Shown here: positions 1-10,439 of the stretch, in pieces
How positions within the stretch are numbered: position 1 is the stretch's first letter
Layout of the letters: each line of letters starts with the position of its first letter
Origin: Rhytidiadelphus loreus
Lineage: Eukaryota > Streptophyta > Bryopsida > Hypnales > Hylocomiaceae
DNA length: 64,000 nucleotides
Direction: 5' to 3'
Assembly: GCA_947034895.1 (NCBI GenBank)
Contig: OX344763.1
Location: 73,613,093-73,677,092, forward strand
Made by a program: the position numbers and the translations under genes
Notes under the pieces: model-generated
The model's database searches: none
What the model saw: the letters and a program-made list of their open reading frames with translations, nothing else
Told to the model about the DNA's origin: nothing

Positions 1-1
1 C

Positions 2-1822
2 TGCGTATATTATTTGGAGGCCTCAAAAAATACGGAGGCCAAATGGAGAATTGAGGCAAGCGAACTCCGAATGGAATTTTACCTAGACATTCTATGGGAT
101 TTCGCTAAACTGAACGAGAATGTTCTAGGAATCTTTTCGGGCCCGAAGTTCATGCTCGCGTCCAAGGTGAGAACTAACTGCCTATCCTCGAGTCGAGGAT
201 AGCTATAATTGTGCTTTAATGCTTGTATATGAGAGCTGGATATCGTCGAGTCGAGGATAACATAAGTTGATCTCTAGGTTAATGATTCTGCCTATTTACT
301 AAATAGTCTTGTGTGCTTGAATCTGTCTTTGCAGATGTCTAGAGCATTTTTTTACGATTTCGTGAATCAAGAAGAGGCCAAACCATATTTGAGGATTGCG
401 AAGGTAGCGGACAAGATGGATAAGAACGATTCTCTTTTCTCAAATTCTCCCTACTCGCTATCATATGAGAAACCGCCACCCCGGGAACCAGTCTTGGTTG
501 ATATGGATTTACTACAGTCGCCGCTTATGACGTTGAATTCACCAGTACAAGATCCTTTGCCTGCGGACCGAGTGAGGGATTCTGCTGGTCTTCATGTCGC
601 TTCTGAGCTGGGTGTTGAAGAAATCAACGAGTTCGGAACTAACACGTTCCAAATTCATACGTGGAGGACATCTCCTCGCGTGCCCAGTGTTCCAGACTTG
701 ACTCTCCCGTCTTCATCTCATCAACCGGGATATGAGGAAGAGGATTACGAGACGGACACTGATTACGCTAGACAACGTCTAGGGGATGCGCCAATGTCCT
801 CGGGTAGACAAGGTCCTCAGGTTGAGGAGGACACTGTAATGGAGGCTGCGGTAGATGTTCCCGATGTACAAGCAGCGTCGATTCCTGTCATTGACTTGAG
901 TAGTGATGAAGATATTGATCGTCCTCATTCCTCAGACGATGATGATGAGGACGACAGTGGACCTCTTCAGGTACGCGAGACAAAACCACTTCTCTTGCCT
1001 TCCGGCATCGTGGTAAAAATCGAGAAGGATTACTGGCAGAAGGACAAGGAGAGACGGGACCGAAGAATTGCACGGAAAGCTGAGAGGGAGGCCCGTGAAA
1101 AGGAGCTCAAGGAAGCAGTTGCCGGCACTGCGGAGACGAAAGCTGAAATGCTGAAGCTCCAGCAGGAGTCAAAGGCGCAGATGCAGAAGATGCAGGAGGA
1201 ATCACAAGCGCAATATTTCGCTCTCCAAAGTCAAATGGCGCAAATTTTGCAGTCGGTGAAGTCGCAATCAAGCCAACCAGCGCCTGTCGACTCTCCTACA
1301 ACATCAGCTCAGGTTCCGGTCTCGCATGAGACTCCTTCATCCTCGAGGCTGCCTTATCCTCGAATCGAGGATAAGGCTGATGTAGTGCCTGCTCCTGTGG
1401 AAGATGTTATAGCCAACACTCCAGCATCCCAACTTCCCAAGCGTCTATCTCCAGATAGACAAGCTTTTGAAGCTGTTGTTTCTATAGGTGTGGACGTCAG
1501 CCCATCCGGAGCGGGTTTGAGTGACAGGCGGGCTTATCATCAAGGCGATGATAGAATTGGAGCATCAACAGTACCCGATGTCGTTGCCATAGTGGAACCT
1601 GTCTCGACTTGTGGAACATCTTTCGACTCTCTACATGACAATCCCTCGCCAATGTCAATTGATGAGGAGAAGTTCGACTACGAGGCCAGTGACGATGACA
1701 TGCGGGACACAAATGCGGTACAAGAGGGAAGGCCCTCAGGTTCGGCAGCTGTGGAGGGGGTTGAGCCTCAGGCGGCTGAATCCGCTCAGTTACAGCCCTC
1801 TGACCCTTACGATTTTGATTGA
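2..1822 (+). CDS. Acidic, coiled-coil protein of unknown function; 5' end outside window; two exons seen
   Basis: The reading frame is open from the window edge to 166, ends at AAG|GTGAGA, and resumes after TTTGCAG at 335 in phase 0, running to TGA at 1820-1822. The intron is 167-334. The second exon gives about 495 residues. It is mostly disordered and acidic. A Lys/Glu/Arg-rich coiled coil lies around residues 235-320 of the long open frame, with repeated EAREKEL/QMQKMQEE-type heptads. Before it sits IPVIDLSSDEDID, a textbook SUMO-interacting motif layout (hydrophobic core followed by acidic Ser/Asp). I recognise no enzyme domain. The gene is followed by the FCP1-like gene on the same strand. 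A coiled-coil/disordered region precedes an FCP1-like domain inside the CACTA element too, so the pair may be related. The frame has no internal stops. A chromatin or transposon-derived scaffold protein is a guess only. Confidence 0.6.
167..334 (+). other. Spliceosomal intron, phase 0
   Basis: Donor AAG|GTGAGA at 166/167 and acceptor TCTTTGCAG at 334 keep the same frame on both sides. It contains two near-copies of a TCGAGTCGAGGATA palindromic motif at about 187-201 and 244-259. Confidence 0.7.
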
Positions 1823-2023
1823 GTCCAAGATAATAATGTGTATCGGTCACGATTGTCTGGTGTTCGTGCTGCCTGCAATTCTCTGAGTAGTGTTGAATCT
1901 CATTTCTACTCATGCTGCTTGACAGGATGGTGTGGCCACTTCGTGATTTCTAGGCGCGGACGGAGACCCCGTCTGTTGTGCCTCGTGGTGTAGTATAGTG
2001 CAGTATAGTTTTGAGTGTACAGT

Positions 2024-2090
2024 TTTATCGGCCGATAAAGAAAACGTTTTCCGTCTGTATTATATAACGTATGTAAATAAAATATGCAAA
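2024..2090 (+). terminator. Perfect 16-bp palindrome followed by AATAAA-type poly(A) signal
   Basis: TTTATCGGCCGATAAA (2024-2039) is a perfect palindrome in the 3' flank of the first gene. About 40 bp later comes GTAAATAAAATATG, a plausible near-upstream polyadenylation element. Its role as a 3'-end signal is inferred from position. Confidence 0.35.
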
Positions 2091-2235
2091 TTTCAAATCA
2101 TCTAGTGTTCGTCAATCTGATGAAACTTTGCTTTCGATGTTTGGTTTCTTAGCTCGAAAGAATCTATAGCGTGCAACATCCAATGCCATTGAAAGCTTTA
2201 TCTAACGAACGACTGTAGTTGCTAAACGAAACTCA

Positions 2236-3135
2236 ATGCAAACAACCGATTTTTGGCTCTCCCTCTACTACATTGTTACAGGTAACTCCATTTCTTTGTT
2301 GTCGTGCTATGATCAGGTAGAGACAGAGTGCGGAAGAGAGATTGTGCCGAGGAATGTGCCCTTGTTAGTGCCTCCAGCGTGGAGGAAGTGGTTGAACATA
2401 ATCTTCGACTTGAATGGGGTCCTGTGTCAGACCGCCATGAAGTCTTATACTGATAAATTTAGGCCCTACAGAGTCGAAGAGAAAGTTCTGTGTCATCGGA
2501 ATCCCACCGTGATTGGACCCAAGGCGGTATTCGCTCGGCAAGACTTCGATGAATTCCTCCGACAAGTCTCGGCGATCACGGACAATGTCGTGGTTTGGAC
2601 CACGATGTTGAAACGTAATGCCGATCCAATCGCCAAGCACCTATTTAATGGGTGCAGACCGCCCTACGTTGTCCTAGGACAGGAAGAGTGCACGAAGATA
2701 GAGGTCTCACCCGGACAGTTCTTTCATCAGTGGGCCAAAATGCTTTGCATGAAAGTTCTTTCCGAGACATTGTTTAACAACAGTAGCGGGACCTCTTTGT
2801 TTACCGCGGACAACACCATTCTCATTGATGACTCTCCGGATAAGAGCGTCTGTAATGAGTATGGTAATGCCATTTTCTTAGAAACGTGGAGCCATGAGAA
2901 GCGACGGGACGACGTGTTCTTGGGACAGCTCCTGCCGTGGCTCTGTCGTCTAGATGCGAATTGCGGTCCTGGCCAGTTGCGGCGATACGTCGAAGAGAAT
3001 AGGATTGGAAGGAACCCTCTATCGGCGGGTGACGACCGCCTAGAGCAAATCGTTGGCGGAATGAGAGAGTCCTCGCAGATGATGGGTTCCCGATTTGAGC
3101 TGCCTGGGATAGGGGTGGTCGTAGAGAAAGGATGA
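2236..3135 (+). CDS. FCP1/NLI-interacting-factor-like HAD phosphatase-fold protein
   Basis: This is a 299-codon frame with the FCP1/SCP-type HAD layout. Motif I is IIFDLNGVL at about residue 55, a DxN form instead of the catalytic DxDx(T/V); I recall DLNG forms in plant members. Motif II is VVVWTTML near 120. Motif IV is TILIDDSPDKS near 195, with both Asp retained. In active members the first Asp is phosphorylated and the second is the general acid, so Asn at the second position predicts weak or no phosphatase activity. The true start is uncertain: ATG at 2236 is possible, but GATCAG|GTAGAG near 2315-2320 looks like an acceptor and the first ~30 residues look non-coding. Stop is TGA. It sits between two disordered proteins on the same strand and has a diverged relative at 25.86-26.5 kb inside a CACTA transposon. 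Confidence 0.72.
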   Translation: MQTTDFWLSLYYIVTGNSISLLSCYDQVETECGREIVPRNVPLLVPPAWRKWLNIIFDLNGVLCQTAMKSYTDKFRPYRVEEKVLCHRNPTVIGPKAVFARQDFDEFLRQVSAITDNVVVWTTMLKRNADPIAKHLFNGCRPPYVVLGQEECTKIEVSPGQFFHQWAKMLCMKVLSETLFNNSSGTSLFTADNTILIDDSPDKSVCNEYGNAIFLETWSHEKRRDDVFLGQLLPWLCRLDANCGPGQLRRYVEENRIGRNPLSAGDDRLEQIVGGMRESSQMMGSRFELPGIGVVVEKG

Positions 3136-3400
3136 TGTAGGAAGTATGCTCTTGTGTAAATTTGTTTGTAGATTTGCTATCTTTGAGGATTCATACTTTT
3201 TGCTGACCTTCTTCTGTATCTTGACGTTTTTGTAAATAATATATTGAATTTTTATTTGATACACTTGATTCTCCTGTCTTCTTATCCGGAAATATCTGTC
3301 AATGGCTACCAGTTCGTCTCTGTTTTCACTGATATTGAAGTTGTTCATTTCTCGTGAAAGCGTATTAAACGTATGCTTGTGGAATCTGTAGTTGAAGCAG

Positions 3401-4288
3401 GTTGGGGACTTCACTAATCCGCCAAAAAGACAAAGAGTGACGAGAAGTCTGCTTTCAGGCTCCGAAAAGTCCCTCTCCAGGGGGTCCGTTTCTGTGGGTG
3501 GAAGCTGTGGGACTGCTCCACTTTCCAAGCCATATATGCTGCGCTCTGCAACAGATGCGGCATCTGCTGCCATTGACTACTCCAAAGGAAACATTGAGGA
3601 CGGGGTCGTGAATAGCCCTCTAAGCCGTGGACCAGGCAGGACTCCCGTGTGTTCTCAGTCGCCACTCAAACGGGCTTCTTCGAGTCGAGGATGCTCTTCG
3701 CCACTTGATCAACGGATGGATGGTTCGATGAGCCGAAAGTTAAACCTTTCCGTTGTGGAGGCACCCGGTTCTCCTCGAGGCGAGGATGGCTTTCTATCCT
3801 CTCCTCCTAGTGCCGATGTGAGTACGTTGTTGGCGCTGAGGTCCACGTCTCTGCTAGAAATTGACCGCCACAGGGACTTACTAAAGACAGATGCTCCTGC
3901 TGCTGTATTTGAACTTCAGGATACACGACTTCGTCCCTCACACTCCATCCGCCTTAGGCGGTGTTTGTCGGGTGGCATAGTATTCCGTCAGCAACTTTGT
4001 AGGGAACAATGGCGTTCTCGTATAGGACATTCCGTCATAGAAAATGGGAATGCGTCGCTACCAAGGCCGCCTGTTCGAGGGTCGAGGTCTCTTTCGGCTT
4101 CCGAGGTCCCCCAAAGCATCCAGAAGTCAAAGCGCCATGTGAATGGAATTCAACGGCACCCCTTACATGATATAGTGGATGTTCCAATAACGCCGTTCTC
4201 TTGTTCTCGACGTGAGGATATTATGAGAGGGCTAGCAAAGTTCAAAGCAATGGATGGAGTCAATAGCAACTATACAGTTGATAGCTAG
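3401..4288 (+). CDS. Ser/Arg/Pro-rich disordered protein, unknown function
   Basis: The open frame begins after a GAAGCAG acceptor-like site (ending 3400) with an in-frame TAG just upstream. It is therefore probably an internal or last exon; the first internal ATG is near 3535. It encodes about 295 residues rich in Ser, Arg and Pro with repeated SP/SR motifs (PLSRGP, SPLKRASS, GSPRGEDG), which could be phosphorylation sites. No known domain was recognised. Stop is TAG. TCGAGTCGAGGATG at about 3683 and CTCGAGGCGAGGATGG at about 3773 repeat, inside coding sequence, the motif found in the intron at 187 and 244. The upstream neighbour is the FCP1-like gene and both could be exons of one locus. 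Confidence 0.45.
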   Translation, partial: VGDFTNPPKRQRVTRSLLSGSEKSLSRGSVSVGGSCGTAPLSKPYMLRSATDAASAAIDYSKGNIEDGVVNSPLSRGPGRTPVCSQSPLKRASSSRGCSSPLDQRMDGSMSRKLNLSVVEAPGSPRGEDGFLSSPPSADVSTLLALRSTSLLEIDRHRDLLKTDAPAAVFELQDTRLRPSHSIRLRRCLSGGIVFRQQLCREQWRSRIGHSVIENGNASLPRPPVRGSRSLSASEVPQSIQKSKRHVNGIQRHPLHDIVDVPITPFSCSRREDIMRGLAKFKAMDGVNSNYTVDS

Positions 4289-4289
4289 C

Positions 4290-4900
4290 CCTGAAGAGGA
4301 GATGTGAATTTTTAATCACCTCACCTTCTACGACTATCTTACTATTAATAGCATCATATGCGGAGAAAATCGTCTAGGAAAGAGATGGAAGTTTTTTGGA
4401 ACATCTTACTTTCATCTTTGAGACTTACTATTAATAGGAATTTTTACAAAGAAGAGTTACACTAGTTGTATGCATCATTTTTAGATTGCCTTTGCGTATG
4501 TTCTTTGAAATCTTCTGGATTCAGGCTTCATTTCGTTTAGAGGACATTGAAAGTGACTCTTACATACAGAGTGTGCATTTGGACTACACCAATAAAGCAA
4601 TGTGAATGTACTTAAATTCACTTGCATTTCCACGTCTTTTTATGCATGAATGCATTTGGAGTCGCTTCCTCAAAGTCTTAATGGTTGACATGTTATAATC
4701 TTTCAATCATACCTTTCATTTCGGTAGTACGTATCGTAGAGCTCAACAACTATAACTTCGACATTGATTCACATTCTTTTTTCAAAGTCTCAAAGTCACG
4801 ATTTTGTCTCAAATTAACGAATAAGGCCTTGTTTACGTTTCCCCTAGTCTTGCTGCGGAACATTTCTGTTCTCCTCCCGATCGGCAACCCAAAGGGGGTC
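4290..4900. other. Intergenic stretch, nothing recognised
   Basis: AT-rich 3' flank of the preceding gene and spacer. AATAAAG near 4590 could be a poly(A) signal. No conserved protein or repeat structure was seen. Confidence 0.4.
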
Positions 4901-5700
4901 CTAGTGGTCGTGATGCGTCACGGCAAGCAATGCCAAAACCGCCATGGAACTCGAAAAATAGGCCTTCGTAGTCTTCCCCAAACTTGCCAGTGTTTCATGG
5001 GGGACAAATGGCAGAATTGGTTCCGGGAAAAGATGGCCAAGGCGAAGATGGCCAGAGCTTCGGACTGTACACGCTCGAGGAGTCCGTCTGGTAATGCCTG
5101 GAGAAGCGGGTAAAGGTGCAGCAAAGGTGCTCGGCGGGGAAACATTGGTATGCGCTTCTCCGGGCATGTAGACATCCTCTTCATTGTGCACGGACCCCTT
5201 CAATCCACGCCGTGACTCGTTTGGACTCTTCGCTACCCCTCGGGACTTCTCCGTCATGGCTCCTACATTCACAAACAATGGAAGACGCAAACATTGAGTG
5301 TTGATGTCGCGGATGACCGGAGCAGTGATGTCAACAGCGTTTCCCCGAAACAGACTCAAAGATTTTGCCCTGTCCAGTTCCCTCGTCTGGATAAGGGAGA
5401 AGTCGCAAGGGGTTCCCTAGGGAATCCTTCACTGCTGGACACGATGAAGTCCAACGATGATGATTTAGTCGCCTCTTATTGGGGAACAAGATATCCAAAT
5501 AGTGCACACACTTCAAGTAATACATAGTCGGATTTCCGGGGATCCGCTTGGTCGTGTATACCTGTGTAATACACTCCTCCAAGAGTCTTTTAAATACTTC
5601 CTCCATGCTGGAGTTGACCTCAATGCTGATCCCGTCCAATTTTACATACTTCCAGAATGATGAACGGCGATCTTCGCCAACTATGTCCCCCCCGGGTTTT
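4900..5700 (-). pseudogene. Broken copy of the BED-like zinc-finger element gene (relative of 30.0-33.4 kb)
   Basis: Read on the minus strand from about 5700 to 5331, the protein aligns by eye over about 95 residues with the gene at 32.9-32.7 kb. Both contain EEVxxxLL, KCVH, a Lys/Arg-rich LN-HRW-S-CPAVKD block and LLPYPD-G-GQGK. The second zinc-ligand Cys is lost (CVHY here, CVHC there). After GQGK the homologous frame appears to jump by one base into a second open frame that continues to about 4901. The Cys loss and the frameshift both point to a decayed copy. Confidence 0.6.
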
Positions 5701-6640
5701 GGGTTTGCCTAAACCACATGCAATACAAACAGGTCCCGTCAGCAATACTCTAGCTGCAAGGACTACAGCACAGCCAGCTCTGTAAGAACCGCAAAACTAC
5801 GAAGTTTGTAATGAAAGCTTACCGGAGAGCTGGTTGGCCCCAATGGAACGCCACCTGACCCGGCAGCATCTCAAAACTCTGTGGAAGAATTCTTCTTTCC
5901 CATATCGCAGTAGTAGTGAACCTTGAAACCCACTTCCGCAGTTCGAAACCAATTTCTCCAACCTATTTGCTCCCCCCAACGAAACACTGGAAAATAATAG
6001 TAGTACCGATCAGAGAACTCGAACTGTACCCTACAACGCACATGTATGCTGTCTTCGTTAGTTCCCGCTTTAGCGTGACATACCTAAACAGGTTCCATAC
6101 GACGGAGTTTAGAGAAGACAATTCCCAAAACGCCGCAACGTTGAATCCTAACCCGCGACAAGCCAATTACACAAAGCGCCTTTTACTATGGCTCACTTTT
6201 CCCCGCCGGCCGCCGCTCATTTCTGTTATATCGGGGTTAAGTAAGGTAAGTTTGCGTGCGGAATTTTAAGTTCACAACGTCCTACACCGGACGTGTTCAA
6301 GTCAAGCTACAGTTCTTAAAAAATGAAAAAAACATTGCGTCTCAAGTCGAATGCCAAGTAGTTGCTCGGAGAACGTACACGCCCGCTCGGCTAAGGACCA
6401 TAAATATTGACAGGGCCTACCCCCAAGGTCACAAAAGTAAGGAAATGGCCAGAAAAAGAAGAGGGCATGGACTTGCCAGAATGAAACGCAATTACGTTCG
6501 ACGATCCGCAACAAATGGAAGCCAGCTTCGTCAACCGTCCCACCGCATAGCAGGCCGCTCCAATAAATCCTCCACTCACTAAAACGTTGTCCATCAAATG
6601 ATTGTGGAAGTACGCAACATCTAGATAAACAGAAATAATA
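5700..6640. other. No gene recognised
   Basis: Only short overlapping frames on both strands, none with a recognisable domain or clear splice structure. A Lys/Arg-rich plus frame at 6256-6582 is not convincing. Confidence 0.4.
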
Positions 6641-7116
6641 GATAATAGTAATTATATAAAGTAGAAATTTTCAAATTTTCCATAATAGGTAGGGAATAGG
6701 AAGCCCAAAACCAGAAATAGGAATTAGAGCCTTTACGGAAAACCTTAAACTGTAATTAGGGTTACAATCGGATCCGGAAACTCTATCCGAAAACCCTAAC
6801 CCTAATCCGGAAACCGGAAAGTCCCGGCCGAGTAGGCCCTAGAGCCTAGTCCGGCTAGGGAACTTACGGGAACGCCAGGCCGAAAACTACTTAACCCCCG
6901 CTGTCTCCTTCATTCTTCCTCTTTCTCCGCGTGATTATCGCGATGGCGCTTAGTGAGTGAAAGTGTGGTGAGATAGGAACGCATTAGGGAGAGAAGGGGA
7001 GGCCGGTGCCGATCGCACCGGAAAGTAGGACGGAAGTAAGGCGGAACCGGCGATGGAAGATTAGCGGAAGATTAGCGGAAACATTAGCGGAAGTGAGTTG
7101 GAAGTGAGGATAGAAT

Positions 7117-9055
7117 ATGTCAGTAGTTATGGTAGGGCCCAGTGTGCAGCGGAAGTCAGGGATCACTGCCCGGATGATTAGTCCGGAAATCCCTGAGAAT
7201 CCGGAACACCATCGGCAACTGGAGGACGACCTAACGGATATGGGGTGTCTGGGGTTTCTGAAAAGACCCTGGAACATCCGGAGCGAGGACATGATAGATG
7301 AGATAGTTTACGGCGCTCCCAACTAGTACCACCTAACCATCAGGGGTCGTCCAAAGTCATGGACGGTAGAAATGTGGGCCGGAGTCTACTTCGCGTCCAC
7401 TAGGGGATCCGGATGGGCTGGCCGGCCGGAGAAGTTCGCGGCGGATAGATTCCGGAACCTAGCGGATCCAAAGGAGGGTTACACCGTGTCCGACTGCCGG
7501 AACCCTAGGGATCAGAGACTCCTAGAGTTTCTAAGCCCCATCTTGTATCCGGAAAAGCCCAACCGGATTACAGTCACTCTAGCAAACACAGTTTTCGGAG
7601 CTTTAGGGGAGAGAGGAAAACCGGCCCCTAGACCAGTCAGTTGGGGCCTTGGGGGCTCATTATCCACTCCATCGTGGAGAAGCTGTCCGGAAACCTAGCA
7701 GGGAAGTAGTCGAGCCCCATCAGTTCGTACCTCCTCCACTTGTACCACAAGCAGGAGGTACTTAGCAATCCGGAAGATATCATCTACCAACAGGGCGATA
7801 GCCTGCTGCGGTATGGTTTTCCCCCGGAACTGGATCCGACGGATGATGAGCCAGAAGAGGAAGAGAAGCCGGAACCAGAGCACGACTCGCCGGATAGGCA
7901 CGACTCCCGTTGGAAGAGCACGGATCCGGATTCAAGGGGGAAGGGCCAACTTCCGGACCCTGTTCCATTCCGGAATATTGAGCCGAATCTGAACATATTC
8001 GAGTCCACGATCTCTTGGTTGCGGAGCCAGAAGTCATCAAACGACCGGATGGCCACTCTGATCCGGAGAGTCTGCATGATGTTGAAGGTAGCGGACGAAA
8101 TGGAGATTGTCGAGGCGATCAACAGCAGACCAGATCCGGAGATGGTTTGCTTGCTGGAGGGCCGGATCCGGACTGTGGAGGCGGAACGGGATCATCTTCA
8201 AAACCGCGCAACCTGGGCGGAAAGGGAGATGAACATCGCCAACAAATGGGCAACGGATGCGACGGAGCTGGTCCGAAAACTGAAGGACCTCATCGACCCG
8301 CCAGCAGATATCATCACCAAATCCTCACTTTGGAACAACCAGAGGACCCGGGAAGGTCATATCACCGGAACCAAGGTTGTCAAGATCTTGGTTGAATTCG
8401 AGGCACGGATCGAGATTGCGCTGAAGAAGATGCGCCAGTTGGTGGGCCACTTCGATCCGCTTAGCGGATTAGATGCTTCTTTGTTTCCGCAAATACTCGG
8501 AGGGAAGTTTGCAGAGACAACTCAGCTCAACCTTGGAGCACGATCATCGACCCAGCCAGCACCCAGAAGATCCTCGGTGCAGAAGGAGATTACGGATGGG
8601 AGGAGGATTCCGGATCCGGTCCTGACACCCCAGAACACTTCAATAAATCTCTTTCCACCTCTTCCGGATTCCTCTACAGAAGTAACCGCGATGACGGAGA
8701 TTCCGGTTGGGATTCAGAATCCGGCTCGAACCCATCCAGAGGAGTTCACCCACATGCAGCAGCAGACTCCTCTGCGGCCGCCACCGACGACCCCCATTGA
8801 GGTCATTGATCTGGAGAAGAAGAAGGCCACCAGGCGGAAGGTTCCCAGTGATCTGGAAGAGGTTCTCGAGTTGGAAGAAGAGGAAGCAGTAACCAACTCC
8901 TCTTCCGACTCTGAGTATGCGGAGACGGATCTGGGTCCGCCAAGGACTCGATCTGCAACGAAGTCCACCCCACCGAAGCAGATCCGGCAGAAAGCGGCAA
9001 CCCGGATTTCGAAGGGTGGAACGTCAGCGAAGAAGGCCCGAAAGGGCAAATAACT
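7117..9055 (+). pseudogene. Gag-like coiled-coil protein of copy A, disrupted
   Basis: It aligns by eye with copy B (29,524 down to 15,018) in three blocks. The first is an N-terminal helical block with L-FLKRPW (7117-7326). The second is W-VYFAST to ITVTLANTVFGALG (7372-7620). The third is YLLHLYHK to a coiled coil and KVVKILVEFEARIEIALKKM (about 7710-8460). An in-frame TAG at 7324-7326 splits block one from block two. A frameshift lies near 7610-7640, and TAG follows at 7707-7709. From there 440 codons are open to TAA at 9051-9053. The C-terminal part is Ser/Thr/Pro-rich and acidic, with PIEVIDLEKKK and a Lys-rich basic tail. The overall shape resembles plant transposon gag-like proteins, but no zinc knuckle, protease or polymerase is present. 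Confidence 0.55.
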
Positions 9056-9486
9056 TAGTAGCGTAGTTGGGTTGTTAGTTTTAGTAATTTGTTTCCGACG
9101 CGGGTTTTCCGGATGTGGGACCCGCTGATCCGGAATTTTAGGTAGTTTTGGATTTCTTGGAAGTCAACGGCTTTCCGTTTTTCCTGGAACGGTCACTTGG
9201 CCGTTGCCCGGATTTTCAGTTGGCCGTTGGCCACTTTTTCTGTGGACCGTTTTGGTCGTGTTGTTTTGGTTTTTAAGGGCGGGCCGGCTTGTGGCCTATC
9301 ATTCCATTTTGTGTCATTCAATCTGAGCATCCAAGAATAAACACCTTGGGAATCATTATCTTGCGTATCGCGTCTTGATTACTTGTGGGTGGGTGTATCC
9401 GGGAGAGTGTGCAAGGTAGGAATCCGGATTGGTTGGTATCCGGATCCAGGCTAAGGGTGTCTTATGGATGAGTTTAGAATGTAAAT

Positions 9487-9898
9487 GAGGAGCTGTGCGC
9501 GGTGCCTTTAAATCGCTGGAACGGTGATCCGGTGGGATCCGGTAGTGGTTAGGGAGCTAGTCTGGAACTCTTGAGTAGTTCTGTGCGGAAGTCAGCAACC
9601 GCCGAGAGGAACATTCCCAAACCATCGAAAGGTCTGCCAACCTCAGGAGTAGTTGACATCTAGAAAGCAAGTCCCCTAGTTCCGGAATCCAACTATCCGC
9701 GGTTGTTTTGCGGTTGAGTCTAGTTTACGAGTGAGGAGCTGTGCGCGGTGCCTTTAAATCGCTGGAACGGTGATCCAGTGGGATTCGGTAGTGGTCAGGG
9801 AGCTAGTCCGGGAACTTGAGAGTAGTCCCGTGCGGAAGTCGGCAACCGCCTAGTGGAATATTCCCAATCCACCGGAAGGTCTGCCAACCTCAGGAGTA
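9487..9898 (+). repeat. Two direct copies of a ~166-bp unit, 246-bp period
   Basis: The unit beginning GAGGAGCTGTGCGCGG at 9487 recurs at 9733 and runs to CCTCAGGAGTAG (ends about 9652 and 9898). Differences are few, including small substitutions in the GATCCGGTGGGATCCGG part. It lies in the 3' non-coding tail of copy A. Confidence 0.85.
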
Positions 9899-10439
9899 GG
9901 CGAAAGCTTGATCCGGAAAATAAGTTGAGTGTCGTTGTAGTAAGGGCGGGTGAGGGTGTATCTCTGTGTGACCTACCTTCCGGGTGACCACCCGGAAAGT
10001 TGTGAGAGGGACCATCTTTCCTCCTTACCGGACTGAGAACTTTGAGGACGGATAGTTGTTTGTTGTTTAGGAGTTGATACGTGTGTTACTTGAGGGGTGA
10101 TGTTCCCCACCCCTCGGAAAGAGCAAGTGAGGACCCTCTGAGGGTAAAACAGAGGTACCGAAAACCAGTGTGACGGATAGGAGTAAAAATCCGAATTAAT
10201 ACGGATCCGGATGTGATTCCGGAAGACAGTATTCCCGAAACTTGGTGTTTGTGTTGTACCGGATCCTACAGCGGATTGACATTTCCGGGTAGATCCGTAG
10301 TTCCGGAAACCTATCTATTGCGACAACATCTGGAATTCCCTAAGACGATAACTCGTGTCATCTTAACGCTTTTGTGGTGTTAAAGATACCTACGCCTAGA
10401 CTACGCGTACGACAATGATTACGCCGTCTTTCGACAAGG

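Noticed and set aside
1..4300. A genome-wide altered genetic code in which TAG/TGA are sense
   Set aside because: The three genes at 1-4.3 kb have no internal stops and end at TGA, TGA and TAG, and TGG is used throughout. Only element-type genes show the in-frame stops, so a global code change is not supported here.
4685..5304. Plus-strand frames around 4.7-5.3 kb
   Set aside because: They lie opposite the zinc-finger relic, whose homology fixes the minus strand as the coding one.
6780..6810. Telomere repeat (also CCCTAAACCCTAA near 33,487)
   Set aside because: Only two or three CCCTAA-like units; too short for telomeric origin.
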